Shown: one piece after another, positions 36,757-46,082 of the stretch | How positions within the stretch are numbered: the first letter of the stretch is position 1 | How the letters are laid out: each line of letters begins with the position of its first letter | NCBI RefSeq assembly: GCF_001595965.1 | Contig: NZ_LOJI01000001.1 | Span: 124,001-188,000 of the forward strand | Length of the DNA stretch: 64,000 nt | Source of the DNA: Polynucleobacter yangtzensis | GTDB taxonomy: Bacteria; Pseudomonadota; Gammaproteobacteria; Burkholderiales; Burkholderiaceae | Direction of reading: 5' to 3' | The notes under the pieces: generated by a model | What the model was told of the DNA's origin: nothing | Database searches by the model: none | What the model saw: the letters and a program-made list of their open reading frames with translations, nothing else | Program-made: the position numbers and the translations under genes

Positions 36757-37179
36757 TTACTCTTGATTGACTTTTGAACCGAGGCGCAAAATGCCATGCT
36801 GCCCACCAGCAAGCGCCTTTTGCGCGAGCTCTTCCAAACCCTCACCGCGGTGAGAGATGCAACGCATCAACATAGGGAGATTAAGTCCAGCTAAAACAAC
36901 CACAGGAGCATTTAATCCTGATAAGGGGCCCAGAGCCTCTAACTTAGATGCGACATTCGCAGGGGTGGCGCCCATGACATCAGTCAGAATAAGAACACCA
37001 TTGCCGGTATTAACACCATAAGCTGCTTTCAGTACGCGATCGAAACTTACCTTGGTATCTTCATAAGGGGGAATATCAACCGCCTGCACACGTTCTGGCA
37101 CCACGCCAAAAGCATGCTCTGCAAAGCCCAACATTGCACTTGCAACAGGTGTATGAGCAACGATGACAATTCCAGCCAT
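36757..37179 (-). CDS. PTS mannose-type EIIA component
   Basis: A lone EIIA-Man family protein of 140 residues from ATG 37179, with the phosphorylatable His9 in IVIVAHTPVA and the loop LTDVMGATPANVA. In beta-proteobacteria this gene commonly precedes ptsH and ptsI without any EIIBCD, pointing to a regulatory, not transport, role. It begins 2 bases after the gshB stop. The upstream in-frame codons to 37215 overlap gshB and are unlikely. Confidence 0.93.
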   Translation of the reverse strand: MAGIVIVAHTPVASAMLGFAEHAFGVVPERVQAVDIPPYEDTKVSFDRVLKAAYGVNTGNGVLILTDVMGATPANVASKLEALGPLSGLNAPVVVLAGLNLPMLMRCISHRGEGLEELAQKALAGGQHGILRLGSKVNQE

Positions 37180-37181
37180 AT

Positions 37182-38123
37182 TTATGCCAATGCTTTCTCT
37201 AGTGTTGCCAACCAAAATTGCGGAACATTAAAATCACTTTGGTCGGTAATTTCAACAAAACAAGTGGGGCTAGTCACATTAATTTCAGTGAGAAAGCCGC
37301 CGATTAAATCCAATCCAACTAAGAATAATCCACGCTGATTGAGGATTGGCGCTAATTTTTCGGCAACCCTTTTTTCGCCCTCAGTTAAAGGCATAGCAAC
37401 TCCCTTACCGCCCGCTGCTAAATTGCCGCGAATTTCATTACCCTGTGGAATGCGCGCCAATGCAAATGGCACCACCTCGCCACCAATTAATAGCACTCGC
37501 TTATCGCCCTGGGCAATCTCTGGAAGAAAGCGCTGAACCATGAGCGTTCTTGCACCATTTTCCCCAAGCGTTTCGACAATGCTAGCGAGGTTAAGACCAT
37601 CGGCACCCACCCTAAATACTCCCATACCGCCCATACCATCTAAGGGTTTAATCACAATATCTCGGTGAGTTTGATGAAAGTGCTCTACTGCCTCCAATTC
37701 ACGCGTTACCAGAGTAGGGGGAATAAGCTCTGGAAACTCAGTAATAGACAGTTTTTCTGAGTGATCACGCACCGCGCTCGGCTCATTAAATACTTTTGCA
37801 CCCTGACGAACTGCAGCGGATAACAACCAAGTTGTATTGAGATACTCAATATCAAATGGTGGGTCAGTACGCATGAGAACTGCGGAAAAAGATTTGAGTG
37901 CTCGCGACTCTATATCACCCAACTCATACCAATTCGTAGAGCTTGGTTTAATTGCTAAGGCTTGGCAATCAGCAACAACAAAATCATCTCGCCATAAAAC
38001 ATTTCTACTTTGACAAAACCATAAACGATGTCCAGCTTCTTGCGCAGCGCGCATCATTGCCAGCGTGGAATCTTTTTGAATCTTGAAAGACTCAAGGGGA
38101 TCTGCAATAAAAAGAAAGTCCAT
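37182..38123 (-). CDS. gshB: glutathione synthetase
   Basis: Joins gamma-glutamylcysteine and glycine. The 313-residue ATP-grasp protein starts MDFLFIADPLESFKIQKDST, which is the typical GshB opening, and has the ATP loop KPLDGMGGMGVFRV and the metal-binding end FLTEINVTSPT. It follows gshA by 28 bases. Its product is the cofactor for GrxC and possibly for the peroxidase encoded at 49709. Confidence 0.97.
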   Translation of the reverse strand: MDFLFIADPLESFKIQKDSTLAMMRAAQEAGHRLWFCQSRNVLWRDDFVVADCQALAIKPSSTNWYELGDIESRALKSFSAVLMRTDPPFDIEYLNTTWLLSAAVRQGAKVFNEPSAVRDHSEKLSITEFPELIPPTLVTRELEAVEHFHQTHRDIVIKPLDGMGGMGVFRVGADGLNLASIVETLGENGARTLMVQRFLPEIAQGDKRVLLIGGEVVPFALARIPQGNEIRGNLAAGGKGVAMPLTEGEKRVAEKLAPILNQRGLFLVGLDLIGGFLTEINVTSPTCFVEITDQSDFNVPQFWLATLEKALA

Positions 38124-38151
38124 TTTTTCTATTGAGAGATTAGTGTTTCAT

Positions 38152-39450
38152 TTATGCAGCTTCGGCATCTGGATCGGTGCGCTCTAGCTCCAATGATGCG
38201 GCAAGAAGGGCTAAACGGGCAACCACGCCATATAAATAGAAGCGATTGGGTGCTGCGCTGCCTGGCTTAGCACCTAAATCAGGCATGGAGTTTTGCTCAA
38301 ATGCCAGAGGCACAAAGTGCATGCCGGGTGCATTAAGATTTTCATCTGGACCGCGATCGGTATGAACGCGATAGAAGCCGCCAATAACGTAGCGGTCAAT
38401 CATGTACACCACTGGCTCAGCAACTGCCTCGTTAACCTTTTCGAAGGTATAGACACCCTCCTGAATCAGCACATCGCTGACTTCAAGACCCTCTTTAACC
38501 ACACTCATCTTATTGCGATCTTTGCGGTTCAAACCCTTTAGCTGTGCGGGATCGTTTACCACCATGATGCCCATGCCGTAGGTTCCTGCATCCGCTTTCA
38601 CAACGACATATGGCTTCTCTTTGATACCGTATTCACGATATTTTTTGGCAGTCTTCTTCAGCACTTGTTCAACTGCAGTCTGCAGCTCATCTTCACCCTT
38701 ACGCTCATGAAAATTAATATTCGAGCAACTTGAAAAATAGGGGTTAATCATCCACGGATCAATGTCAACCACTTTGGCAAATTTCTTTGCGACCTCTTCA
38801 TAAGCGGCAAAGTGATTGGATTTCCGACGAACGTGCCAGCCCGCATGCAGGCCTGGCAACAGATATTGTTCGTAAATATTTTCCAGAATCGGAGGAATAC
38901 CTGCAGATAAATCGTTATTCAACAAGATCGAGCAGGGATCAAAATCTTTTAAACCTAAACGTTGTTTCTTTAGCCCAAGACGGGAAAGAGGCTCCATCAA
39001 TAAGCGATTGCCATCAGGCAGCTCAATCCAAGTTGGCTTCTTAATTTCTTCAGAGAAAGTTCCGAGGCGAACATTCAACCCTGCTTGACGCAAAATCGAA
39101 GACAAGCGAGCAATATTTTGCAAATAGAAAGTATTGCGGGTGTGACGTTCCGGAATTAACAATAAGTTTTTTGCTTCCGGACAAATCTTCTCAATAGCAG
39201 CCATTGCAGCTTGCACTGCTAAAGGCAACATCTGCGGAGATAGATTATTAAACCCGCCTGGAAATAGATTGGTATCTACCGGCGCCAACTTAAACCCAGA
39301 ATTACGAAGATCAACTGAGCAGTAAAAAGGCGGCGTGTGCTCTTGCCATTCCAACCTGAACCAACGCTCTATGGTTGGGGTCGCTTCTAGAACCTTTGAC
39401 TCTAATTCGAGCAAAGGGCCGCTGAGTGCAGTAATGAGATGTGGAACCAT
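38152..39450 (-). CDS. gshA: glutamate-cysteine ligase, beta-proteobacterial type
   Basis: First step of glutathione synthesis. The 432-residue product belongs to the GshA group first described in Acidithiobacillus-like bacteria (TIGR02049 type), unrelated in length and motifs to E. coli GshA: it has RLEWQEHTPPFYCSVDLRNS near residue 33, an ATP-grasp-like VVVKADAGTYGMGIMVV segment and the ending ARLALLAASLELERTDPD. Its link with gshB downstream supports the function. Confidence 0.92.
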   Translation of the reverse strand: MVPHLITALSGPLLELESKVLEATPTIERWFRLEWQEHTPPFYCSVDLRNSGFKLAPVDTNLFPGGFNNLSPQMLPLAVQAAMAAIEKICPEAKNLLLIPERHTRNTFYLQNIARLSSILRQAGLNVRLGTFSEEIKKPTWIELPDGNRLLMEPLSRLGLKKQRLGLKDFDPCSILLNNDLSAGIPPILENIYEQYLLPGLHAGWHVRRKSNHFAAYEEVAKKFAKVVDIDPWMINPYFSSCSNINFHERKGEDELQTAVEQVLKKTAKKYREYGIKEKPYVVVKADAGTYGMGIMVVNDPAQLKGLNRKDRNKMSVVKEGLEVSDVLIQEGVYTFEKVNEAVAEPVVYMIDRYVIGGFYRVHTDRGPDENLNAPGMHFVPLAFEQNSMPDLGAKPGSAAPNRFYLYGVVARLALLAASLELERTDPDAEAA

Positions 39451-39467
39451 TCCACCATTGTAAGATT

Positions 39468-39502
39468 ATTAAAAGAAAGACGCGGGATCCGAGGATCCCG
39501 CG
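39468..39502 (-). terminator. terminator of the amtB operon
   Basis: A GC-rich perfect hairpin: CGCGGGATC pairs with GATCCCGCG around CGAG (39481-39502). Read on the minus strand, it is followed by a T-rich stretch (TCTTTCTTTTAA). It lies between amtB and gshA, so it ends the porin-glnK-amtB unit; the 103-base gap holds nothing else recognisable. Confidence 0.85.
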
Positions 39503-39553
39503 CTTAAAACTAGGCAGCTAACCACAGCCGCCCAGTGAGGGGTAAATTACAGA

Positions 39554-41038
39554 TTAAGACTCGTAGGCAGACTCACCATGTGAGCTGATATCGAGGCCTT
39601 CGCGCTCTTGATCTTCCTTGACACGCAAACCAATCACGATATCGACCAATTTGAAGGCAATGAAAGAAACCACGCCAGACCAAATTAAAGTCACAATCAC
39701 GCCTTGGCTTTGGATCCAAAGCTGACTAGCGATAGAGTAATCAGGGGCAACAGCATTTGCTACATAGTCCCAGATACCTGTTCCGCCGAGAGCTGGATCA
39801 GCAAATACGCCTGTCAACAATGCACCTAAGATACCGCCAACGCCATGCACGCCGAATACGTCCAAGCTGTCGTCTGAACCCAAAATCTTCTTGAGACCAG
39901 AAACACCCCACAAGCAAACTACACCAGCAGCAGCACCGATGGCGAGCGCGCCCATTGGACCAACAAAACCAGCAGCAGGAGTAACAGCTACCAAACCAGC
40001 TACGCATCCAGAAGCAGCACCCAACATAGATGGCTTGCCTTTTGTAATCCACTCAGCAAATGACCAGCCCAATACTGCAGCAGCTGTTGCCAATAATGTA
40101 TTTACGAAGGCTAGTACTGCACTGCCGTTTGCTTCGAGGGCTGAACCAGCATTGAAACCAAACCAACCAAACCACAATAGTGAAGCGCCAATCATGACGA
40201 ACACCAAGTTGTGTGGCTTCATAGCTTCTTTGCCGTAACCCAAACGCTTACCAACTACGTATGAGCCAACCAAACCTGCAATCGCAGCATTGATATGAAC
40301 AACGGTACCGCCAGCAAAGTCGAGAACACCCTTCTGCCACAACCAACCAGCACGCGCTGTAATTGCTTCAAGTGATGCTGCATCTTTGATGTCATCAGGA
40401 CCGGGCCAGAACCAAACCATGTGAGCGATTGGCAAGTAGCTGAAAGTAAACCAGAGAATCACAAACAAAATGATTGCGGAGAACTTTGCACGCTCTGCAA
40501 ACGCACCAACGATCAAGCAGCAAGTAATCGTCGCAAACGCAGCTTGGAAAGCCATAAATACAAACTCAGGAATAACAACACCTTTACTAAAGGTAGCTGC
40601 TACTGAATCTGGGTTCATGCCTTGCAAGAACAAGCGATCCAATCCACCAATAAATGCCCCGCCTTCGCTAAATGCAAAGCTATAGCCATATAGTGACCAC
40701 AAGACCGTTACTAGTGAAAAGATAAACATGCACTGTACGAGTACAGAAAGAATGTTCTTACTTCTTGTTAAGCCACCGTAGAACAAAGCCAAACCAGGCA
40801 AAGTCATTAGGATTACTAATGCAGTACACACTAGCAACCAAGCTGTATCAGCCTTATTGCACTTTTCAGAGCAAAGAACTGGAGCAGGCTCTGCAGCAGC
40901 AGGAGTCGCAGCAGGCGCTGTTACAGCTGGCTTCTTAACTTCATCAGCATGCGCTGGTGAAGTAACCATTACACTAGTAGCACCAATGGCCAAGGCCATA
41001 GCACCACCAGCAACGAGTCGTTTCATCCAAGTTAACAT
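39554..41038 (-). CDS. amtB: ammonium transporter AmtB
   Basis: Ammonium channel in the inner membrane, gated by GlnK. I use ATG 41038 (MLTWMKRLVAGG), with AGAGAGG upstream; the frame extends into glnK but that part is not translated. The 494 residues have an N-terminal signal-like segment, a Pro/Ala-rich linker and 11 transmembrane helices with DTAWLLVCTALVILMTLPGL, FGWFGFNAGSAL and the paired pore His residues (VVHINAAIAG; FGVHGVGGILG). Glutamate and serine end in the tail EGLDISSHGESAYES typical for this subfamily. Confidence 0.97.
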   Translation of the reverse strand: MLTWMKRLVAGGAMALAIGATSVMVTSPAHADEVKKPAVTAPAATPAAAEPAPVLCSEKCNKADTAWLLVCTALVILMTLPGLALFYGGLTRSKNILSVLVQCMFIFSLVTVLWSLYGYSFAFSEGGAFIGGLDRLFLQGMNPDSVAATFSKGVVIPEFVFMAFQAAFATITCCLIVGAFAERAKFSAIILFVILWFTFSYLPIAHMVWFWPGPDDIKDAASLEAITARAGWLWQKGVLDFAGGTVVHINAAIAGLVGSYVVGKRLGYGKEAMKPHNLVFVMIGASLLWFGWFGFNAGSALEANGSAVLAFVNTLLATAAAVLGWSFAEWITKGKPSMLGAASGCVAGLVAVTPAAGFVGPMGALAIGAAAGVVCLWGVSGLKKILGSDDSLDVFGVHGVGGILGALLTGVFADPALGGTGIWDYVANAVAPDYSIASQLWIQSQGVIVTLIWSGVVSFIAFKLVDIVIGLRVKEDQEREGLDISSHGESAYES

Positions 41039-41051
41039 TTTGAACCTCTCT

Positions 41052-41402
<351 letters not shown>

Positions 41403-41414
41403 TCAGAGTGGAAA

Positions 41415-42251
41415 TTAGAATGCTTTGGTAACTGAGAAGTTAGCGCCGCCACGACCAGCCCAAGTTGTTTGATTGCCACCTGTTTGATACCAAGTTGGAT
41501 TAGCATTGGTGCTAATGTAAGAAACTTGTGCAGACAAACCGCCGCCAAAGTCTTTAGTCATACCCAACTTCCAATCGGTGTAGCTAATGTTGTTAGGTGT
41601 TGTTCCGTAGCCGGTTGTAGTGTTAGGCTGACCAGCAATGTACTGATATCCAATGTGTCCATTAGCTGTTAAACCCCAAATACCTGTGTCATAGTTCAAA
41701 GTTAAATCTGGGTACATTGAGCCAGAGCTATTTGGAATGCCGAAGAGTGTTGTAACTGCATAGGACAACTTAACAAAACCGGTTAGAGCACCAAATGTAA
41801 AGTTTTGGGCTGCATACAATTCAGTTGAGTTTGGGTTTTGCATAAAGCTTGAGCTGAAACCTTTAGCTGGGTAGTAGTACTGCAAAACACCAAAATCAGA
41901 TGCAAAACCTGGAGCAATTAATTCTTTCTTGAAGCCGGCATAAAAATCCATCTCCAACGGCGCTGATGTGCCAACTGGGTTTTGATCGCTAATCCAGCTA
42001 ATTGTTGAGTTCCAGTTACCAATGTAGAGACCGCTCTCGTGAGCATAGTCAAAGCCGCCTTGTACAGCTGGCATGTAATTGGTCTGAGTAATGCCGCGAT
42101 AACGATAGTCATTAGTCAATGTCACGTTAGCAGTAACTGGGCTAGCTTCAGGAGCTTCAGGAGCTGCTGCTGGGGCTGTTTGTGCAAATGCTGCAGTTGC
42201 AAATAAACCAGAGGCTGCTAGAGCGATGGCTGTCTTTTGAATTGTTTTCAT
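41415..42251 (-). CDS. TorF family putative porin
   Basis: Outer-membrane beta-barrel of 278 residues. It has a signal peptide (cleavage after AAFAQ, about 24), an Ala/Pro/Glu linker, and the TorF/Gcw_chp opening VTLTNDYRYRGITQT, ending in an aromatic residue (VTKAF) as expected for BAM substrates. It leads the glnK-amtB unit in beta-proteobacteria, so passage of ammonium or small nitrogen compounds through the outer membrane is a reasonable inference. TTAGGAG lies 6 bases before the ATG. Confidence 0.92.
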   Translation of the reverse strand: MKTIQKTAIALAASGLFATAAFAQTAPAAAPEAPEASPVTANVTLTNDYRYRGITQTNYMPAVQGGFDYAHESGLYIGNWNSTISWISDQNPVGTSAPLEMDFYAGFKKELIAPGFASDFGVLQYYYPAKGFSSSFMQNPNSTELYAAQNFTFGALTGFVKLSYAVTTLFGIPNSSGSMYPDLTLNYDTGIWGLTANGHIGYQYIAGQPNTTTGYGTTPNNISYTDWKLGMTKDFGGGLSAQVSYISTNANPTWYQTGGNQTTWAGRGGANFSVTKAF

Positions 42252-42360
42252 TTAAAACTCCTAAGTGGTCATGAAAAAAGGGATAAATGCTTATTGCATG
42301 GAGTGATCATGAAGGGATGGGCTTTTTTGACTTAGGCCTAATTCCCCTATTTAATGCTTA

Positions 42361-42377
42361 TGCACTATTTTGGTGCT
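42361..42377 (-). promoter_or_regulatory. NtrC-like binding site 1
   Basis: The sequence TGCAC-N7-GTGCT has the same architecture as the NtrC sites before E. coli glnA (TGCAC-N7-GTGCT). It lies 110 bases upstream of the porin-glnK-amtB start. Palindromic, so strand is nominal. NtrC control is inferred from sequence and the nitrogen genes downstream. Confidence 0.65.
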
Positions 42378-42383
42378 CAAGAT

Positions 42384-42400
42384 TGCACCCGATAGGTGAA
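42384..42400 (-). promoter_or_regulatory. NtrC-like binding site 2
   Basis: TGCAC-N7-GTGAA, starting 23 bases after site 1, about two helical turns away. One half is perfect and the other less so. Paired sites are typical for cooperative NtrC binding. No convincing sigma-54 promoter lies between these sites and the porin ATG. Confidence 0.5.
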
Positions 42401-42511
42401 TTTGGGTCATTTTTTAGGTTTCAACCCCTTTTTGGGCATTTTTACCCACACAACTTAAAATACCAATGTGTATCTTTTCTGCAACTCTCAATAGAACTGC
42501 GAATCCCCATC

Positions 42512-42766
42512 ATGCAAAAACCAGGCGAAATCCTCGAACAAATCCAACGTATCGCTAGCGATATGCAGAATAAAGTTGGCGATGCGATCCGCAATTCACC
42601 AGCTCAAGAGATTGAAAAAAATGTACGCGCCATGATGAATCAAGGATTTCAGAAAATGGATTTGGTCACGCGCGAAGAGTTTGAACTACAAAGCAAGGTG
42701 CTTGCTAAGACACGTGAGAAATTAGAAGCACTAGAAGCTAAAGTAGCCGCACTTGAAAAACAGTAA
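42512..42766 (+). CDS. ubiK: ubiquinone biosynthesis accessory factor UbiK
   Basis: Small coiled-coil protein that helps assemble the soluble ubiquinone synthesis complex with UbiJ. The 84-residue product starts at ATG 42512 (MQKPGEILEQIQRIASDM) and contains the family pattern KNVRAMMNQGFQKMDLVTREEFE followed by a C-terminal coiled coil with heptads to LEKQ. The frame is open further upstream but no family homology is expected there. It is divergent from the amtB unit across 260 bases that hold the NtrC-like sites. Confidence 0.93.
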   Translation: MQKPGEILEQIQRIASDMQNKVGDAIRNSPAQEIEKNVRAMMNQGFQKMDLVTREEFELQSKVLAKTREKLEALEAKVAALEKQ

Positions 42767-42807
42767 CAGTAAGTTACTACAGTAGATTCAATTTTTTAGT
42801 CTTCGGA

Positions 42808-43404
42808 TTATTCTGGCACGAAGTCACTAAAGAAGTTTTCATACTCTTCTTTGGCAAAAAATGTTTTTGCATTTTCTGTCGCTGCACTCGTATGCAGCAC
42901 TGAGATCTGATAAATCCAACTATCTCCATTGGATGCAACTCGGTTAATCCAACGAACACGCATGAGTTGCTGTGATTTTCCATTCGACTTCAAATCAATA
43001 AAATAATCTTTTGTTGATAAACGCTGTTTATCCGCAGTTTTATAAAACGCATCTTCAACAGCAACATCTCCGCCAGATGCTTTTGCCCTATCAATTAAAT
43101 TTGCCTGCAACTGCGAAATAAGTTTGCTCAGTGATGCACTTTGATTCGCTGGTAACTGAATGGTACTAACCGAATAAATATCATCATCAATTTTCACCGC
43201 TTCAAGAACCTGCAAAAACTCTTGATCAAGATAGGGAATGCGTCGGTCTAATTTATCAGGCTTACCTGGGAATAAAGCGGTATATCGCTCTTGTGGTGAC
43301 TGGACTGTTCGCCAATCTAACTTTGGACTACATGCAATGAGAAAAACTAAAGCCGCCAATAAAGCAGCGGCTTTTGTAATTCCTCTAAACAACCCCAGCT
43401 CCAT
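42808..43404 (-). CDS. putative lipoprotein of unknown function
   Basis: A 198-residue protein with a lipobox (LIAC, lipid Cys at about 25) and a soluble domain rich in helices and beta strands; I see the stretches [16 protein letters not shown] and [22 protein letters not shown] do not recognise a named family. The start overlaps the end of lipA by 20 bases, so it is co-transcribed with the lipoate genes, although no functional link is evident. It is convergent with ubiK. Confidence 0.8.
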   Translation of the reverse strand: MELGLFRGITKAAALLAALVFLIACSPKLDWRTVQSPQERYTALFPGKPDKLDRRIPYLDQEFLQVLEAVKIDDDIYSVSTIQLPANQSASLSKLISQLQANLIDRAKASGGDVAVEDAFYKTADKQRLSTKDYFIDLKSNGKSQQLMRVRWINRVASNGDSWIYQISVLHTSAATENAKTFFAKEEYENFFSDFVPE

Positions 43405-44395
43405 GCGCCTGTTGATCTGCGTGATAGCTTGAGCGCACCATAGCGCCTACTGCCGCATGGGAGAAGCCCATTGCATAAGCCTTTTCCTCAAACATCTTAA
43501 AGACGTCGGGATGAACATAACGCGTCACCGGCAAATGATGTCCCGATGGGGCAAGATACTGACCGATCGTGAGCATATCAATATTGTGCTCACGCATATC
43601 GCGCATAACCTCCAAAATCTCATCATCCGTTTCACCCAGACCTACCATCAAACCACTCTTGGTTGGCACGTGCGGGAAACGCTCTTTGAAGTCTTTTAGA
43701 AGCTTTAAAGAGTGTAGGTAATCAGCACCGGGTCTTGCTTGCTTATACAAACGAGGTACTGTTTCTAGATTGTGATTCATCACATCCGGCAAACCACTTG
43801 GAGCATGCTCAGCAAAAATATCTAAGGCCTTATCAAGGCGACCGCGAAAATCTGGCACTAACACTTCGATACGGGTATTGGGCGAAAGAGCACGTGATTG
43901 AGAAATACAATCCACATAATGCATTGCACCACCATCACGCAGATCATCACGATCCACGCTGGTAATAACAACATAGTTCAATTTGAGTGCGGCAATCGTG
44001 CGGGCTAGATTAGCCGGCTCTTTTGTATCCAAAGGATCTGGTCTGCCGTGACCTACATCGCAGAATGGGCAACGACGCGTGCATTTGTCACCCATGATCA
44101 TAAAAGTTGCAGTGCCCTTACCAAAACATTCACCAATATTAGGGCAGCTTGCCTCCTCGCAAACAGTTACTAACTCGTTTTCGCGCAAAATCTTTTTGAT
44201 TTCAGAAAAGCGTGAATTATTAGAGGCGGCTTTAACTCTAATCCAATCTGGCTTTTTGAGCACCTGTTCTAGTGGAACAATCTTGATTGGGATACGCGCA
44301 GTCTTCTCACTAGATTTTTGCTTACGTGATGCGTCGTAATTGAGATCTTGGCGACCCTCAATAGGTGTGTTGGTGTCAGGCTTATTCGTTGTCAT
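43385..44395 (-). CDS. lipA: lipoyl synthase
   Basis: Radical SAM enzyme that inserts two sulfurs into octanoyl chains on E2 and H proteins. The 336-residue product has the auxiliary cluster motif [12 protein letters not shown] and the radical SAM motif CTRRCPFC, with the C-terminal R-S-S-Y (MVRSSYHA). It overlaps lipB by four bases (lipB-lipA coupling). Confidence 0.98.
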   Translation of the reverse strand: MTTNKPDTNTPIEGRQDLNYDASRKQKSSEKTARIPIKIVPLEQVLKKPDWIRVKAASNNSRFSEIKKILRENELVTVCEEASCPNIGECFGKGTATFMIMGDKCTRRCPFCDVGHGRPDPLDTKEPANLARTIAALKLNYVVITSVDRDDLRDGGAMHYVDCISQSRALSPNTRIEVLVPDFRGRLDKALDIFAEHAPSGLPDVMNHNLETVPRLYKQARPGADYLHSLKLLKDFKERFPHVPTKSGLMVGLGETDDEILEVMRDMREHNIDMLTIGQYLAPSGHHLPVTRYVHPDVFKMFEEKAYAMGFSHAAVGAMVRSSYHADQQAHGAGVV

Positions 44396-45036
44396 GATGG
44401 CATCAGTTGCTTTTGTAAATGCTGCAAAAGCCTTTGGCTAATAGTGTCTATATTGTCCTTGATCCCAAGGGTTTGCATATCAACCGTCTTTAAACCCTCA
44501 TAACCACAAGGGTGGATACGCTTGAAAGCTTCCAGATCGGTTGCTACATTCAAGGCAAGACCATGATAGGAGCAGCTTTTGGAGACCTTGAGACCCAAAG
44601 CAGCGATCTTGGCGCCAATCCACTCCGGGGGCACTCCTGGCTGCTCAGAGACATAAATTCCTGGGGCACCTGGGTGTCTTTCAGCCTTAATGCCGAAATC
44701 GGCTAGGGTATCAATCACTGCTTGCTCAATTCGAGAGACCAGCTCCTTGACGAAAATTCCAAGGCGCCTGAGATCCAACAGAAGATAAACAACAATTTGC
44801 CCTGGCCCGTGATAAGTAATCTCGCCACCGCGATCCACCTGCACCAGAGGAATTTGATTACTCGGCGAATGCAAATTCCCTGCATCACCAGCTAAACCCA
44901 AAGTAAACACAGGGGGATGCTCTAACACCCAAATCTCATCAGGTGTGTCGCCAGTACGCGCCTTTGTAAATAGTTGCATTGCCTCATACGTCGATGCGTA
45001 CTCTGCCAATCCAAGTTGTTTTACCAAAGCCGCCAT
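44392..45036 (-). CDS. lipB: octanoyltransferase LipB
   Basis: Transfers octanoyl from acyl carrier protein to lipoyl domains. I use ATG 45036 (MAALVKQLG); two TTG codons precede it in frame. The 214 residues contain the [21 protein letters not shown] motif with catalytic His/Lys region, the Cys in [11 protein letters not shown] and the [12 protein letters not shown] end. It follows the DUF493 gene by 7 bases. Confidence 0.96.
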   Translation of the reverse strand: MAALVKQLGLAEYASTYEAMQLFTKARTGDTPDEIWVLEHPPVFTLGLAGDAGNLHSPSNQIPLVQVDRGGEITYHGPGQIVVYLLLDLRRLGIFVKELVSRIEQAVIDTLADFGIKAERHPGAPGIYVSEQPGVPPEWIGAKIAALGLKVSKSCSYHGLALNVATDLEAFKRIHPCGYEGLKTVDMQTLGIKDNIDTISQRLLQHLQKQLMPS

Positions 45037-45043
45037 CAACAAA

Positions 45044-45310
45044 TTAGAGAACGACGCTAACTAATGGGTGGGTAGATAAAGTTCTATAGAGCTCATCTAA
45101 CTGTTCACGACTGGTCGCAGTAATTGGCAAAGTAATACCAAGATAATTTCCGTCCTTTGATGGGCGTTGCTCTACCTTACTCTCATCAAACGTAGGATCA
45201 AATTGCTTAGCAATATGAATGATCGCAGGGAGATATTCAGGGTTTGTTTTACCCATTACCTTGATTGGAAATAATGAGGGATACTCAATTAAAGACTTTT
45301 CTTCAGTCAT
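45044..45310 (-). CDS. DUF493 (YbeD) family protein
   Basis: An 88-residue ferredoxin-like-fold protein of the YbeD/HP0495 family, with [16 protein letters not shown] at the N-terminus and a C-terminal [11 protein letters not shown]. It regularly lies directly before lipB in proteobacteria; a regulatory or allosteric role in lipoate synthesis has been suggested from context but not shown. Confidence 0.93.
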   Translation of the reverse strand: MTEEKSLIEYPSLFPIKVMGKTNPEYLPAIIHIAKQFDPTFDESKVEQRPSKDGNYLGITLPITATSREQLDELYRTLSTHPLVSVVL

Positions 45311-45343
45311 GCTTTAACTCTCTATATCTAATTTGATTTGTAA

Positions 45344-46057
45344 TTATTTGCGGTGATCTGGCATGCCCAACCAAGCACCCGTAATGATGTTGCGAATGCA
45401 ATGTAAGCGACGGTGGAAAAAATGATCAGCGCCAGGAACTACCTGCACTGTTAATTCTTGTGGGCGCGCCCAATCCAAAACATCAATTAATGGGATCGTT
45501 TCATCTAATTCGCCGTGAATCAATATCGTATCCGCAGGAACTTGGGCCAGCGTCCACTTGCCAGCAGCACTACCTACCATGACAAGGCGTTCAGCTGGGC
45601 GTCCCAGCTCTGAAAGTCTTTGCACCAAATGACTGCCAACAAAACTTCCAAAAGAAAAACCAGAAACAACTAATGGCAAAGTATTCGCGTTCGCCGCCCA
45701 GGCTTGATTTGCAGTCATCTCAAATTCACCCCAGCTTGATGGGGTACGCATCCAGTCAGTCACGTGCAGTAAATCTTCCAACTCACCAACACCATCGTCA
45801 TGCACACCCTCGGTTCCACCTACGCCGCGAAAGTTTGGACGCACGCTAACATAACCCAGTTGGTTAAATGCACGCGCCATGGTTTGCGCAACTTTGTTAT
45901 CCATTGTTCCACCCATTAGAGGATGTGGGTGAGCAACGAGTGCTAGACCGCGGACTGCAAAATTAGGATCGTTTTTTAATTCATCAGGAAGATCAATCGA
46001 CATCTCCATTGATCCAACAATACCTTTAATATGAATTACTTTTGTACGACTATTCAT
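45344..46057 (-). CDS. alpha/beta hydrolase
   Basis: A 237-residue cytosolic hydrolase with the nucleophile elbow GFSFGS (Ser at about 132), the oxyanion region ALVAHPHPLMGGTMDNKVAQ, an acidic residue in HGELDETIPL and a late His in PGADHFFHRRLH. This is the CAP-like/dienelactone-like hydrolase group widespread in proteobacteria. Substrate unknown. It lies in a same-strand run between the DUF493 and ferredoxin-like genes. Confidence 0.92.
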   Translation of the reverse strand: MNSRTKVIHIKGIVGSMEMSIDLPDELKNDPNFAVRGLALVAHPHPLMGGTMDNKVAQTMARAFNQLGYVSVRPNFRGVGGTEGVHDDGVGELEDLLHVTDWMRTPSSWGEFEMTANQAWAANANTLPLVVSGFSFGSFVGSHLVQRLSELGRPAERLVMVGSAAGKWTLAQVPADTILIHGELDETIPLIDVLDWARPQELTVQVVPGADHFFHRRLHCIRNIITGAWLGMPDHRK

Positions 46058-46082
46058 AAAACACTTTCAATCATTTAAATCA

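Noticed and set aside
39481-39502. A palindromic mobile or recombination site.
   Set aside because: A single GC-rich hairpin followed on the minus strand by T-rich sequence fits the amtB terminator; no duplicated copy or transposase is nearby.
42252-42360. A sigma-54 promoter (GG-N10-GC on the minus strand) for the porin-glnK-amtB operon.
   Set aside because: The best candidate reads TG-N10-GC near 42294-42310 and lacks the GG; other GC pairs have the wrong partner.
42287-42511. An N-terminal extension of UbiK of 75 residues.
   Set aside because: The family starts at MQKPGE; the extension crosses the regulatory region with the NtrC-like sites and has no conserved features.
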